64,000 nucleotides of DNA from Edwardsiella ictaluri ATCC 33202 (GTDB lineage: Bacteria > Pseudomonadota > Gammaproteobacteria > Enterobacterales > Enterobacteriaceae). Shown here piece by piece: positions 8,091-17,409 of the stretch. The notes under the pieces are model-generated. The model saw only the letters and a program-made list of their open reading frames with translations. It did no database searches and was not told the DNA's origin. Positions within the stretch are counted from its first letter, which is position 1, and the number at the start of each line of letters is the position of its first letter. Location: NCBI RefSeq assembly GCF_000264785.1, contig NZ_AFJI01000060.1:29466-93465 (forward strand). The letters are read 5' to 3'. The position numbers and the translations under genes are program-made.

Positions 8091-9308
8091 GTGAGAAATC
8101 GTACAATTGGCAGTGTTTTTATCGTGGCAGGAACCACCATTGGCGCAGGGATGCTGGCGATGCCGCTGGCCGCCGCCGGCGTCGGCTTTAGTACCACGCT
8201 GGTGATGCTGATCGGGCTGTGGGCGCTGATGTGCTACACGGCTCTGCTGATGGTCGAAGTCTACCAGCATGCCCCGGCCGATGAAGGGCTGGGCACCCTG
8301 GCCCGCCGCTATCTGGGGCGCCCCGGCCAATGGCTGGCCGGTATCAGCATGCTGTTCCTCATGTACGCGCTCACCGCGGCCTATATCAGCGGTGCCGGTG
8401 AGCTGTTGGCCGCCAGCCTGGGACAGTGGCTGTCACTGTCGGTTTCACCGGCAGTGGGGGTGCTGCTGTTCACGCTGGCCGGTGGCACTATCGTCAGCGT
8501 CGGTACCCATTCGGTCGATCTGTTCAACCGCCTGCTGTTCAGCGCCAAAATCGTGCTGCTGGTGGTGATGCTGACGCTGATGATGCCCCACATTCAGCAT
8601 ACCAACCTGCTCAGCATGCCGCTGGAAAAAGGGCTGGCGCTGTCGGCTATTCCGGTCATCTTTACCTCTTTTGGGTTCCACGGCAGCGTGCCGAGCATCG
8701 TCAGCTACATGAAAGGTGATATGCGCCGCCTGCGGCTCATCTTCATTACCGGCAGTGCCATTCCGCTGCTGGCCTATATTTTCTGGCAGCTGGCCACCCT
8801 GGGCACCATCAGCAACCACACCTTTCTCGGCCTGCTAGCGACCCATGCCGGACTGAACGGGCTGCTGCAGGCGGTACGTGCCGTGGTGGCAGCGCCTCAT
8901 GTCGAGCTGGCGGTGCATCTGTTCGCCGACCTGGCGCTGGCGACCTCGTTTCTTGGCGTGTCACTGGGGCTATTTGACTATCTGGGCGATCTGTTCCAAC
9001 GCCGCCGTAACGCCTCCGGGCGCTTGCAGACCGGCATTCTGACCTTTATTCCGCCCCTGGCCTTTGCCCTGTTCTATCCGCAGGGATTCGTCATGGCGCT
9101 GGGCTACGCCGCCATCGCGCTGGCGGTGCTGGCGCTGCTGCTGCCGGCGCTGCTGGTATGGCAAACCCGCCGTCGCCACGGCGGACTGCCCAACGGCTAC
9201 CGGGTCGCCGGCGGCCGCCCGCTGCTGTGGCTGGTGCTGCTGTGCGGTGTCGCAGTGATCGCCATACAGCTGTCAATCGCGGCGGGGCTCTTGCCAGAGG
9301 TGGGATAA
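8091..9308 (+). CDS. tyrP: Tyrosine-specific transport protein TyrP
   Basis: Proton-coupled tyrosine permease of the aromatic amino acid (Mtr/TnaB/TyrP) family in the inner membrane. 405 residues beginning at GTG (AGAGGAAAGC immediately upstream), against 403 in E. coli. The N terminus [20 protein letters not shown] is the family's substrate-binding unwound first helix. Long near-identical stretches such as [40 protein letters not shown] and AAGLLPEVG at the end identify it as TyrP rather than Mtr. About 11 hydrophobic segments are visible. The TyrR-like boxes upstream fit. The downstream leader ORF and trpS2 are on the same strand 18 bases later, so they may share transcription. Confidence 0.95.
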   Translation: MRNRTIGSVFIVAGTTIGAGMLAMPLAAAGVGFSTTLVMLIGLWALMCYTALLMVEVYQHAPADEGLGTLARRYLGRPGQWLAGISMLFLMYALTAAYISGAGELLAASLGQWLSLSVSPAVGVLLFTLAGGTIVSVGTHSVDLFNRLLFSAKIVLLVVMLTLMMPHIQHTNLLSMPLEKGLALSAIPVIFTSFGFHGSVPSIVSYMKGDMRRLRLIFITGSAIPLLAYIFWQLATLGTISNHTFLGLLATHAGLNGLLQAVRAVVAAPHVELAVHLFADLALATSFLGVSLGLFDYLGDLFQRRRNASGRLQTGILTFIPPLAFALFYPQGFVMALGYAAIALAVLALLLPALLVWQTRRRHGGLPNGYRVAGGRPLLWLVLLCGVAVIAIQLSIAAGLLPEVG

Positions 9309-9325
9309 GGCAGTATGGTGAAACG

Positions 9326-9406
9326 ATGAAAATTACACTGTCCCGCCTGATCCCCTTTCGCTGGTGGCGCCGTTTACTGCGGCGGCCCGATACTGTGTTC
9401 TTCTGA
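9326..9406 (+). CDS. Candidate 26-residue Trp leader peptide upstream of trpS2
   Basis: ATG at 9326 opens a 26-codon frame, beginning MKITLSRLIPF and ending at TGA 9404-9406. Codons 13 and 14 (9362-9367) are tandem TGG (Trp-Trp), followed by many arginines (RRLLRR). A tiny ORF with consecutive Trp codons between a permease gene and a tryptophanyl-tRNA synthetase gene, with competing hairpins right after it, has the design of an amino acid-sensing leader peptide. A ribosome site is weak (GGTGAAACG just upstream). No homologue recalled; function is inference. Confidence 0.5.
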   Translation: MKITLSRLIPFRWWRRLLRRPDTVFF

Positions 9407-9483
9407 TTTCAGTAACCAAGCCGCCGGAAGGCGACTTGGTATTTCCAATGGACGCACTCCGGCGCAGCTATCGATTAACGGAG
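9369..9483 (+). promoter_or_regulatory. Alternative hairpins of a possible trpS2 attenuator
   Basis: Mutually exclusive pairings follow the Trp codons. GCCG 9369-9372 can pair with CGGC 9380-9383. CGGCGGC 9380-9386 can instead pair with GCCGCCG 9420-9426. CCAAG-C-CGCC (9416-9425) pairs with GGCG-A-CTTGG (9430-9439) around a GGAA tetraloop. CGCCGGA 9422-9428 can alternatively pair with TCCGGCG 9458-9464, and CTCCG 9457-9461 with CGGAG 9479-9483, which covers the trpS2 ribosome site. No U-run follows the strong hairpin, so control would be translational or Rho-linked rather than classical termination. Pairings are seen by eye only; the direction of control is not settled. Confidence 0.4.
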
Positions 9484-9490
9484 AGCAACC

Positions 9491-10522
9491 ATGCCACACC
9501 TTTCTTCCCCCAACGACGCTGAACAGCACATCTGCCTGAGCGGCGATCGTCCCACCGGCCCACTGCACCTCGGCCACTACGTCGGTTCCCTGCGCCAGCG
9601 CCTTACGCTGCAGCAACGATTCCCGCTGTATGTGATGATCGCCGATCTACAGGGACTCACTGACAACGGCAGTCAACCGCAAAAGGTGGCGGACAACATT
9701 CTACAGGTGATGGCAGACTATCTGGCAGTCGGTATCGATCCCCAACGGGCTACGCTGTGCCTGCAGTCGGCGCTGCCCGCGCTGGCAGAGCTGACGATGC
9801 TGTATATGAATATCGTCAGCGTGGCGCGCGTGGCGCGGAACCCCACGGTAAAGGCCGAGATTGCCCAGAAAGGCTTTGCCAACTCGCTGCCGGCCGGTTT
9901 TCTGCTCTACCCGATAAGTCAGGCCGCCGATATCACCGCGTTCGGCGCCGATCGCATCCCAGTCGGCGATGATCAGCTGCCGATGCTTGAGCAAACCAAC
10001 GAGATCGTCCAGCGCATGAACACCCTTTTGCCACAGCCAGTGCTGCGTCCCTGCCAGGCGATCCTCAGCCAGGTAGGGCGGCTACCGGGCATCGACGGCA
10101 ACGCCAAGATGTCCAAATCCCTGGGGAATACCCTGCCGCTCAGCGCCGATCCCGCGCAGATCCGGGCGGCGGTTCACGCCATGTACACCGATCCCGCCCA
10201 TCTGCGGGTCAGCGATCCGGGACGGGTCGAGGGCAACGTCGTCTTCACCTATCTCGACGCCTTTCATCCCTGCGCCGAACGGGTGGCCGAGATGAAGGCG
10301 CACTACCGCCGCGGTGGCCTCGGCGACAGCCAGTGTAAACGCGAGCTGGAGGAGTGTCTGCAGACCCTGCTGGCGCCGATCCGTCAGCGGCGCGCCGAGC
10401 TGTTGGCGGATCGAGCCCAGCTGCTGCAGATCCTGCAGGCAGGAAGCGAACGGGCGCGCGAGGTCAGTCAGCAAACGCTGGTGGCGGTCAAACGGGGGCT
10501 GGGGCTGCCGCTGATGTACTGA
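9491..10522 (+). CDS. Tryptophanyl-tRNA synthetase, second type (TrpS2-like)
   Basis: Class I aminoacyl-tRNA synthetase charging tRNA-Trp. 343 residues with the HIGH motif as HLGH (residues 26-29, in GPLHLGHYVGSL) and KMSKS intact at residues ~206-210 (GNAKMSKSLGN). The GDRPTGPLHLGH start and DQLPMLEQTNEIVQRMN are typical of the auxiliary TrpRS group (TrpS2/TrpRS-II) found as a second copy in some bacteria, in several cases giving indolmycin resistance. The E. coli housekeeping trpS sits in a different context (dam-rpe-gph), so I take this as an accessory copy, though I cannot confirm a second copy exists. Start ATG 9491 has GGAGAG 6 bases upstream. Confidence 0.88.
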   Translation: MPHLSSPNDAEQHICLSGDRPTGPLHLGHYVGSLRQRLTLQQRFPLYVMIADLQGLTDNGSQPQKVADNILQVMADYLAVGIDPQRATLCLQSALPALAELTMLYMNIVSVARVARNPTVKAEIAQKGFANSLPAGFLLYPISQAADITAFGADRIPVGDDQLPMLEQTNEIVQRMNTLLPQPVLRPCQAILSQVGRLPGIDGNAKMSKSLGNTLPLSADPAQIRAAVHAMYTDPAHLRVSDPGRVEGNVVFTYLDAFHPCAERVAEMKAHYRRGGLGDSQCKRELEECLQTLLAPIRQRRAELLADRAQLLQILQAGSERAREVSQQTLVAVKRGLGLPLMY

Positions 10523-10604
10523 GCCAGGATGGGAAAACAGGGAAGGGACGAAATAAAGGAGCGCGGGAGAAACAGGCGGCGCGTAAACGCCGCCGTACCG
10601 GTCG

Positions 10605-11159
10605 TCAGAAACTGAGACCGACCCCAACGTAGGGACCATCGGCGACTGCATTATCGCGGTGACCGTTTTTACCGGCCAGATTAATATAGCGGTAACCGAC
10701 GTCCACACTCAGTGGACGCATCACGTTCCAGCGCACCCCACCGGTAGCCTCCGTATAGTCTTTAATTCCGCTGGACAGGGAGTCCGGCGCATAGTAGGCA
10801 GAGCCGTACAGGGCGAAGCTTTGACCCAGCGGCAGGTTAACGCCGCCGCCGATCGCCACGGCATAGTCATCGCTGCCGCCGCCACTGTGCTTCGGATTCA
10901 GATACATGGCCTTACCGCCCACGGAGATGATGGCGGAACCCAAAGGTACGCCCAACCCCAGTCCCAGGCCAACGATATCACCGTCATTATCACTGTGTGC
11001 CCAGTTCAGGGTCGAGTACAGGCCTGACGACCCGGTCCCCAGACCGACCTCCAGATTGGTAAAATCCTTACCGGCCTGTCCGTTCAGACTGATCGCCTGT
11101 GCTGCCCCACTCAACAGTAGCGCGCTGCCGGCTACCAGGCAGTAAAACGACTTCTTCAT
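10605..11159 (-). CDS. yfaZ: YfaZ family outer-membrane protein
   Basis: 184-residue secreted protein. The N terminus MKKSFYCLVAGSALLLSGAA is a Sec signal peptide with probable cleavage after AQA. The mature part is a repeating series of amphipathic beta segments ending in GVGLSF, with a C-terminal Phe as usual for outer-membrane barrels. Length and features match E. coli YfaZ (180 aa), proposed to be a small porin-like protein of unknown substrate. The start at 11159 has AAGGAAAATTCA upstream; the frame continues open to 11252 but that extension precedes the signal peptide and is unlikely. Convergent with trpS2; a GGCGGCG/CGCCGCC hairpin at 10576-10594 lies between. Confidence 0.88.
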   Translation of the reverse strand: MKKSFYCLVAGSALLLSGAAQAISLNGQAGKDFTNLEVGLGTGSSGLYSTLNWAHSDNDGDIVGLGLGLGVPLGSAIISVGGKAMYLNPKHSGGGSDDYAVAIGGGVNLPLGQSFALYGSAYYAPDSLSSGIKDYTEATGGVRWNVMRPLSVDVGYRYINLAGKNGHRDNAVADGPYVGVGLSF

Positions 11160-11365
11160 TGAATTTTCCTTATCAAACATTAAAAAATGTGCTCCAACAT
11201 TTTCCCAACACCCAGCCGCCCCACCGGTGAAAAATGCGCCTCCGGCATCCACCCGCCCTGCGGGGTCATCGGCTCACCGCCCCGCTCCGCGTGAGAACGG
11301 CGACGGGAGGCGTGGCGCAGAGCGCCCCGAGGGCGTTAGCATAGCGGGAAGTCCGGAGAAACAGA

Positions 11366-11398
11366 ATAAAAAAAGCGCCCCGTTGCCAGGCCGGGCGC
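11366..11398 (-). terminator. Intrinsic terminator after menE
   Basis: On the minus strand GCGCCC (11398-11393) pairs with GGGCGC (11380-11375), followed directly by seven T, about 55 bases after the menE stop. It ends the menDHBCE transcript. Confidence 0.8.
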
Positions 11399-11454
11399 AC
11401 TATTTAAGATTATCCCGACGTCGCCGTACGGCAAGCGGGCGACACCGGGTACCG

Positions 11455-12855
11455 TCAGGTCAGATCCACCTGCGCGCGGTAGGCCTGCACGGCCCACTGC
11501 TGCACCTGACGGCGAGCGATTTTAATCCCGCCACTTTTCAGCGTTTCGGGCAGCAAAAGCCAGGCCACCGGACGCTGAAAGCGCGCTACCCGGCTTTCCA
11601 ACCAGGCGGCCAGCGACGCCGGCGCCACGCTGCACTCCACCACCGCCAGCGGACGCTGGCCAAACTCGGCGTCATCCACCGGCACGATAAAGGCCTGAGA
11701 AACCGCCGGATGCTGCTGCAGAATACGCTCGATATCCTCCGGCTGGATCCCCTCACCCCCGCTGAAAAACTGGTTATCCAACCGCCCCAGTATGCGCAGC
11801 TCGCCGGACGCCCACGCCCCGCGATCGCGGGTATGGAACCAGCCGTCGTCACCCAGCAGCGGGTGCAGACGTCCATCCTGCCAGTAACCGCAGGCCATGC
11901 TGTCGCCGCGCAGCAGGACTTCGCCGTCCGCCGCCAGGCAAACCTCACGCTGCGACAGGGCCGTTCCCACGCCCGGCAGGGCATCCGCACGCTTGGCGCA
12001 CACCGTGGAGGCCATCTCCGTCAGACCATAGCCGCACCAACAGCGAATACCGCGCGCCTCCGCCGCCTGGGTTAGCGCCAGCGGGATCATCGCCCCTCCC
12101 AGCAAAACGTCGCGCAGGGCCACCGGCTGCGGCGACTGCAGCAGACGCCACAGCTGGGTCGGCACCAGCGACGCATGGCTACAGCCGTCCAGCGCCCGTT
12201 CCAGCGGGTGCATCGCACGCAGCGCCAGGCGGGCACCGGCGAGCAGCCAGCGCCAGACGATCCCCTGTCCGGAGACATGGTACAGCGGCAGCGACAGCAG
12301 CCAGGTATCCTGCGCCGCCAGTGGCATCAGGGAGATCACGCCCCGGGCCGAGGCCAGATGCGCTGCAGCCGTATGCACCGCCGCCTTAGGCAACCCACTG
12401 GACCCCGAGGTCAACGTCAGCGTCGCCTGGCGCCGGGACGCCCATGGGGCAGACGCCGCGGCCGCCCCCGAACGTAAATACAGCGTCTGAATCCCCTCGG
12501 GCCAGCTCAGCGCAGGCCCGGGCGCCAAATCCAGCATAAAGGCCACATTGAGCCGCGGCAGCAAGACGTCGAGCAGCGCGGCGGGCAGCTGTGGGTTCAG
12601 CGGCAGCACCCGGGCGCCCAGCTGCAGCAACGCCAGATAGGCATACAGCGCCTCGGGGCCATTTTTCGCCCGCAAAGCAACTACGGCACCGGAGACGACG
12701 CCCTGTACGCATAGCCCGTCGGCCAGCCCATCAATACGCTGCGCCAGCGTCTGCCAGTCAATCTCCTCGCCGTCGCTGCGCAGCGCGATATCGGCCGGAC
12801 GCTGATGCGCCCAGTGACGCCAGGGCCAGTCGTCAAAGCACCTCACCCCTGCCAT
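11455..12855 (-). CDS. menE: 2-succinylbenzoate-CoA ligase MenE
   Basis: Acyl-adenylate-forming enzyme that activates o-succinylbenzoate with CoA in menaquinone synthesis. 466 residues. The AMP-binding P-loop appears as [17 protein letters not shown] around residues 147-163, the A5 motif as [13 protein letters not shown], the A7-like region as [11 protein letters not shown] with [21 protein letters not shown], and the C-terminal lysine region as [11 protein letters not shown]. The start overlaps the end of menC by 13 bases. Last gene of the men cluster, then the terminator at 11366-11398. Confidence 0.96.
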   Translation of the reverse strand: MAGVRCFDDWPWRHWAHQRPADIALRSDGEEIDWQTLAQRIDGLADGLCVQGVVSGAVVALRAKNGPEALYAYLALLQLGARVLPLNPQLPAALLDVLLPRLNVAFMLDLAPGPALSWPEGIQTLYLRSGAAAASAPWASRRQATLTLTSGSSGLPKAAVHTAAAHLASARGVISLMPLAAQDTWLLSLPLYHVSGQGIVWRWLLAGARLALRAMHPLERALDGCSHASLVPTQLWRLLQSPQPVALRDVLLGGAMIPLALTQAAEARGIRCWCGYGLTEMASTVCAKRADALPGVGTALSQREVCLAADGEVLLRGDSMACGYWQDGRLHPLLGDDGWFHTRDRGAWASGELRILGRLDNQFFSGGEGIQPEDIERILQQHPAVSQAFIVPVDDAEFGQRPLAVVECSVAPASLAAWLESRVARFQRPVAWLLLPETLKSGGIKIARRQVQQWAVQAYRAQVDLT

Positions 12856-13814
12856 ACCACGTCCAGCGTATCCTCACCCCACAGCGGCAGCGTACACGCC
12901 GGCCATGCCCGCAGCAGCTGCGCCTGCATCAGCATCAGGGTATCCAGACCCGGCGGCGTGCCCGGCGTCAGCCAGGCCGCCATGCGCGCCAGCTGACTCA
13001 GCCCCAGGCTGGATTCAATACTGGAGCTGATCACTGCACTCAAACCCGCCTGGTGCGCCTGTGTCACCAGCTGCCGACAGCGCTGCAGGCTGCCGGTCAG
13101 GGTCGGCTTGATGATGATGGCCGCCACGCCCGGCTCCGCCTCGACGCGGAAGTCCGCATCGCGCACGCTCTCATCCCAGGCGATGGCGATCCCGGTGTCG
13201 CGGGCAAAGGCGCGCGACTCATCGCGGGTCTTGCACGGCTCTTCCAGAAACAGAATACGGTCGCGCCAGTCCGGATTGACATACTTGGCAAAACCATCCG
13301 CCTTGGCCCGGGTCCAGCTACGGTTGGCATCCAGACGCAGATGCAGATCCGGCAGCGCCTCCAGCAGTAGATTGACGATCATTCCGTCGCGCACCGCCTC
13401 ATACAGCCCGACCTTCACCTTGGCCACTTTCTCGCCGGGGATCGACTGCAGCACCTGAAACAGCGCATCGGGATCGCCGTTGCACAGCGTCGCCGATCGG
13501 TAGTTGGCTGCCTGCGGCAGCGTACCGGAAAGCTCCGCCTGCGCACAACTCAGGCCAAAGGCAACCGATGGCAGCGGGCTCTCCGCCGGCGCCGCGCCCA
13601 CCTGCCACTGCGCCAACAGGCGGCACGCGGCCTCCTGAGCTTCAGGCAGCGTTTCATGGCTAAACTCCGGTAACGGGGCTATCTCGCCCCACCCTTCGCG
13701 TCCGTCCTCGTGCAGCCGCACCAGTAGCCCATCGCGGCTTTTCAGCCGCTGGTTACGCAGCGCGACACCGGCGTCCACCGGCAGACGATAGCGATACAAC
13801 GTGGCCTGACGCAT
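12843..13814 (-). CDS. menC: o-Succinylbenzoate synthase MenC
   Basis: Enolase-superfamily dehydratase turning SHCHC into o-succinylbenzoate. 323 residues, the family length. Catalytic elements visible in order: the lysine base in [10 protein letters not shown], metal ligands in [16 protein letters not shown] and AWDESVRD, and the second lysine in [10 protein letters not shown]. Its ATG overlaps the menB stop as TAATG; it overlaps menE by 13 bases at its own end, so menB-menC-menE are translationally coupled. Confidence 0.96.
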   Translation of the reverse strand: MRQATLYRYRLPVDAGVALRNQRLKSRDGLLVRLHEDGREGWGEIAPLPEFSHETLPEAQEAACRLLAQWQVGAAPAESPLPSVAFGLSCAQAELSGTLPQAANYRSATLCNGDPDALFQVLQSIPGEKVAKVKVGLYEAVRDGMIVNLLLEALPDLHLRLDANRSWTRAKADGFAKYVNPDWRDRILFLEEPCKTRDESRAFARDTGIAIAWDESVRDADFRVEAEPGVAAIIIKPTLTGSLQRCRQLVTQAHQAGLSAVISSSIESSLGLSQLARMAAWLTPGTPPGLDTLMLMQAQLLRAWPACTLPLWGEDTLDVVWQG

Positions 13815-14671
13815 TACGGATTCCGCTTAAACTTGGAAAAGTCCGGCTGACGCTTTTCGTTAAATGCGTTGCGCCCTTCCTGCCCCTCTTCCGTCATGTA
13901 GAACAGCATGGTGGCATTCCCCGCCAGCTCCTGCAGGCCAGCCTGCCCATCGCAGTCAGCGTTGAGCGCCGCCTTCAGGCAGCGCAGCGCCATCGGACTG
14001 TTGCGCAGCATCTCACGGCACCAGCGTACGGTCTCTTTCTCCAGATCCTCCAGCGGCACCACCGTGTTGACCAGCCCCATATCCAGCGCCTGCTGCGCGT
14101 CATACATCCGGCACAGGAACCAGATCTCGCGGGCTTTTTTCTGGCCGACGATGCGCGCCATATAAGATGCCCCCCAACCGCCGTCGAAGGAGCCGACCTT
14201 CGGGCCGGTCTGACCGAACTGAGCATTCTGTGCTGCGATGGTCAGATCGCACATCATATGCAGGACGTGGCCCCCGCCGACCGCATAGCCAGCCACCATC
14301 GCCACCACCGGCTTCGGACAGGTACGGATCTGACGCTGAAAGTCGAGGACATTAAGGTGATGTACGCCGCTGTCATCGCGGTAGCCGCCGTAGTCGCCGC
14401 GGATCTTCTGATCACCGCCGGCGCAGAACGCCTTATCACCGGCGCCGGTCAGCACGATCACGCCGATACCGTCGTCATAGCGCGCGTCGGCCAGCGCCTG
14501 CAGCATCTCTTTCACCGTCAGCGGGCGAAATGCGTTGCGCACCTGCGGGCGATTGATGGTGATTTTGGCAATACCGTCGGCGGACTTGTGATAGAGGATA
14601 TCCTCAAAGTCGCCGCTGCAGTCCTGCCATGCGATCGGGGCATACAGCTCTTGTTCGCTTGGATACAGCAT
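13814..14671 (-). CDS. menB: 1,4-Dihydroxy-2-naphthoyl-CoA synthase MenB
   Basis: Crotonase-fold enzyme that closes the second ring of the naphthoquinone from succinylbenzoyl-CoA. Start at 14671 gives 285 residues, the E. coli length ([15 protein letters not shown]...). Signatures: [18 protein letters not shown], the CoA-binding/oxyanion loop [40 protein letters not shown] and [20 protein letters not shown]. The open frame extends to 14836 but those residues are not conserved. 50 bases separate it from menH. Confidence 0.97.
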   Translation of the reverse strand: MLYPSEQELYAPIAWQDCSGDFEDILYHKSADGIAKITINRPQVRNAFRPLTVKEMLQALADARYDDGIGVIVLTGAGDKAFCAGGDQKIRGDYGGYRDDSGVHHLNVLDFQRQIRTCPKPVVAMVAGYAVGGGHVLHMMCDLTIAAQNAQFGQTGPKVGSFDGGWGASYMARIVGQKKAREIWFLCRMYDAQQALDMGLVNTVVPLEDLEKETVRWCREMLRNSPMALRCLKAALNADCDGQAGLQELAGNATMLFYMTEEGQEGRNAFNEKRQPDFSKFKRNP

Positions 14672-14721
14672 AATACGTTTCCTGTTAATAAAGATGCCGA
14701 CCCGGCGGCGCGTCTGGCGCG

Positions 14722-15495
14722 TCAGCCGGGGGTTGATGTCGTTAAAAAGGTTCCCAGCGCGTCGCGAAACGCCCGCGGGTTGGCGCGGTGGGCGTTGTGG
14801 CCGGCGCCGTCTATCAGACGTACCGCCAGCCGCCAACGCCCGGCCAGCGTGCGAAACTTGGTGTCCTGTTCACCGCACAGATAACATAACGGACAGGTCA
14901 GTGTCGCCAGCGCCGCGCCCAGCGGTGGCTGGACACCCAGCGAGGTCGCCTGCAGCATCTGCGCCAGCGCCGCACCGGGCTGGCCGGCGCGCAGCGACAC
15001 CAGGTCGGCCCGCGCCGACTCATCCAGATCGGCAAACACCGGCTGTCGATACCAATCATCCAGCACCTGCGCCAGCGGCTCGCTGCGCAGGCGGTCGGCC
15101 CAGCGGCCGTCATGTGCCTGCCGCGCCTGGCGCTCCGCGGGCGTCTCCAGTCCGGGGTTTCCCCCCTCGACCGCCAGCGCCCATAGACCGGATGCACCCT
15201 GACAGCCATGATACATCGCCAGGCGACCGCCCAGCGAATAGCCGATCAGCCCATAGGACGTTACCCCGGCGGCGCGCAGCGTATCGCGCAGCGCGGCATC
15301 GCACCGGGCAAAGTCGTCCACCGTCAGCGCCGCCGAGTCACCGTGCCCCGGTAGATCGATCAGCACATGCGCATACTGTGGCAATGCCTGCGCCTGCGCC
15401 AGCCACTCACGGTGACTGCCGAGAAAACCGTGCAGCCATACCAGGGTCGGCGCATCGGGAGACGCAGCCGCCAGACGGCGATAGGCCAGGATCAC
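14722..15495 (-). CDS. menH: SHCHC synthase MenH (alpha/beta hydrolase)
   Basis: Eliminates pyruvate from SEPHCHC to form SHCHC in menaquinone synthesis. 257 residues with an alpha/beta-hydrolase core: oxyanion region [13 protein letters not shown], nucleophile elbow [14 protein letters not shown], acidic residue in [11 protein letters not shown], and catalytic His in [11 protein letters not shown]. It starts with GTG (15495) that overlaps the menD stop by four bases (GTGA), so it is coupled to menD. Confidence 0.95.
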   Translation of the reverse strand: MILAYRRLAAASPDAPTLVWLHGFLGSHREWLAQAQALPQYAHVLIDLPGHGDSAALTVDDFARCDAALRDTLRAAGVTSYGLIGYSLGGRLAMYHGCQGASGLWALAVEGGNPGLETPAERQARQAHDGRWADRLRSEPLAQVLDDWYRQPVFADLDESARADLVSLRAGQPGAALAQMLQATSLGVQPPLGAALATLTCPLCYLCGEQDTKFRTLAGRWRLAVRLIDGAGHNAHRANPRAFRDALGTFLTTSTPG

Positions 15496-17171
15496 AGCGC
15501 GGCCACCTTACCCAGCAGCTGCTGCAGCGCCTCCGCGCCCGCCGTGCCGGGTACCCGCAGTTCGATCAGCGTCGTCCCGCAACGCCGCCAGCCCTGAGAG
15601 ACCGCGTCGGTCAGCGCCGCCCAGTCCACCGGGCAGGCGTAGTCCAAATCAAACAGCGCCGCCGCGTGGCGGAAGTCCACATTCTGCGGCATCAGGTAAA
15701 AGCGCTCGCGCTCCGCCGGTGGCGTTGGCAGCATGGAGAAAATCTGCCCACCGTTGTTATTCACCACGATCACCACCGTCGGCGCAGTCACCTGACGCAG
15801 TAGCGCCAGACCGTTAATATCGTACAACGCCGACAGATCGCCCAGGATCGCCAGCGTCGGCAGCCCGCTGCCGCGCTGTACCCCGGCAATGGTTGAAACC
15901 AGTCCATCGATACCGCTGGCGCCACGGTTACTGTATACCGGATAGCCTGCAGGCAGCTGCCCCAGCGCATCGACCAGGCGCACGATCAGGCTATTACCGA
16001 CAAACAGCTGTCCCCGCAGCGGCAGCAGCTGTGCCAGCCGGTGCGCCACCTGCGCCTCACCAAACGACGCCTGCAGCGTTTGCTCCACGCACTGGGCAGC
16101 CCGCCCGGCCAGCACCTTCAACTGCGGTGCCCAGGGGGCGGCAGGCTGCGCAGGATGTGCCTGTAGCCATGCCTGCACCGGCGCCACCAGACGGCGGCCG
16201 CGGTGACAGGCGGGATCAAGCCGCCCCGGCAACGGATCAATCAGCCAGTAGCGCTGTGGCTTGCAGGCTGCCTGCCACTGCAGCAGACGCTTACCGGTCA
16301 GACTGGCGCCAAACTGCACGACAATCTCGGCCTGCGCCAGCAGGCGGCGCGCCTCTGCATGGGGAAGCCACAGATCGGCGCAGGGCAACGGCTGGCCACT
16401 TTGCGACAACACATCCCCCAGCACCGGCCAGCCCAGCTCCTCACCCCACGCGGCCGCCTGTCGGCCCGCTTCGGCGTCAACGCGGCCAATCAGCACCACC
16501 CCGCGACGGCGGCGCCACTGCGCCCAATCCACCTCTGCACGCAGCGCGCCCGTATAGGGGGAGCTCTCCTGCAGCCAGGGCGTCTCGCCCTGCCACCAGC
16601 AGCCCAGCGCCGCAGACCACCCCTGCTGTCCATCGTCATCCTCGCCGTACAGCGGATCTGCGAATGGGCAGTTGATGTGCAGTGCGCCGTGGTCGAGGCG
16701 GGCCATGGCGCTATCGATGCTGGAAACCAGCCAGGCAGCGGAGATATCTGGCGTAGGCCGGGGAAGACTGAGGGTTTCCGTCGGGTGGGAGGCGAACATG
16801 TTCTGTTGGCGGATCGCCTGGTTGGCACCGCAGTCGATCAGCTCTGGCGGACGGTCGGCGGTCAGCAGGATCAGCCGCTCTCCGGTCAGACCGGCCTCGA
16901 TCAGCGCCGGATAGAGATTGGCAACGGCCGTTCCCGACGTGACGATCACCGCCACCGGCTGACCACTGACTTTGGCCAGCCCCAGCGCCAAATGCCCTAG
17001 GCCGCGCTCGTCGAAATGGGTATGACTATGCAGGCGGGGATGGGATGCTGCCGCCATCGTCAGCGGCGTAGAGCGGGAACCGGGAGCGATACAGACATGA
17101 TGTACGCCGTGACGGGTCAACGCTTCAAGCAGCACCGAGGCCCAGCGACGGTTAAACAGAATAGATGACAT
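15492..17171 (-). CDS. menD: SEPHCHC synthase MenD
   Basis: Thiamine diphosphate enzyme joining 2-oxoglutarate (as succinic semialdehyde-ThDP) to isochorismate, the committed step to menaquinone. 559 residues against 556 in E. coli. N-terminal pyrimidine-binding domain shows [18 protein letters not shown] and [16 protein letters not shown]; the C-terminal ThDP-pyrophosphate motif is [16 protein letters not shown] followed by [14 protein letters not shown]. Unlike many enterobacteria, where menF and menD are tightly packed, 238 bases separate menD from menF here, so menDHBCE may have its own promoter. Confidence 0.96.
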   Translation of the reverse strand: MSSILFNRRWASVLLEALTRHGVHHVCIAPGSRSTPLTMAAASHPRLHSHTHFDERGLGHLALGLAKVSGQPVAVIVTSGTAVANLYPALIEAGLTGERLILLTADRPPELIDCGANQAIRQQNMFASHPTETLSLPRPTPDISAAWLVSSIDSAMARLDHGALHINCPFADPLYGEDDDGQQGWSAALGCWWQGETPWLQESSPYTGALRAEVDWAQWRRRRGVVLIGRVDAEAGRQAAAWGEELGWPVLGDVLSQSGQPLPCADLWLPHAEARRLLAQAEIVVQFGASLTGKRLLQWQAACKPQRYWLIDPLPGRLDPACHRGRRLVAPVQAWLQAHPAQPAAPWAPQLKVLAGRAAQCVEQTLQASFGEAQVAHRLAQLLPLRGQLFVGNSLIVRLVDALGQLPAGYPVYSNRGASGIDGLVSTIAGVQRGSGLPTLAILGDLSALYDINGLALLRQVTAPTVVIVVNNNGGQIFSMLPTPPAERERFYLMPQNVDFRHAAALFDLDYACPVDWAALTDAVSQGWRRCGTTLIELRVPGTAGAEALQQLLGKVAAL

Positions 17172-17409
17172 GGCGACTCAACAGTGGCTTAGCGGATTGC
17201 ACGTCCTGCAGCTGCAGCGGGCAGGCTGGCAGCGGCTTCCTGACGCGCGCGTTGGTGTACAGCACACCCCACGCAGAGGCACAGTGTAACACTATGATTT
17301 AAAAGAGAATCAAATATAAAATATGACCAATATGGTACACCAGCCTCATCCATATCACAATCCGTGTACTGCGCATATACCGCCCCGATCGCAGCTTTTG
17401 TCTCCGATG

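Noticed and set aside
9416..9439. Hairpin after the Trp leader read as a classical intrinsic terminator
   Set aside because: The stem is strong but the following bases (TATTTCC) are not a T-run, so I list it only as part of an alternative-structure leader.
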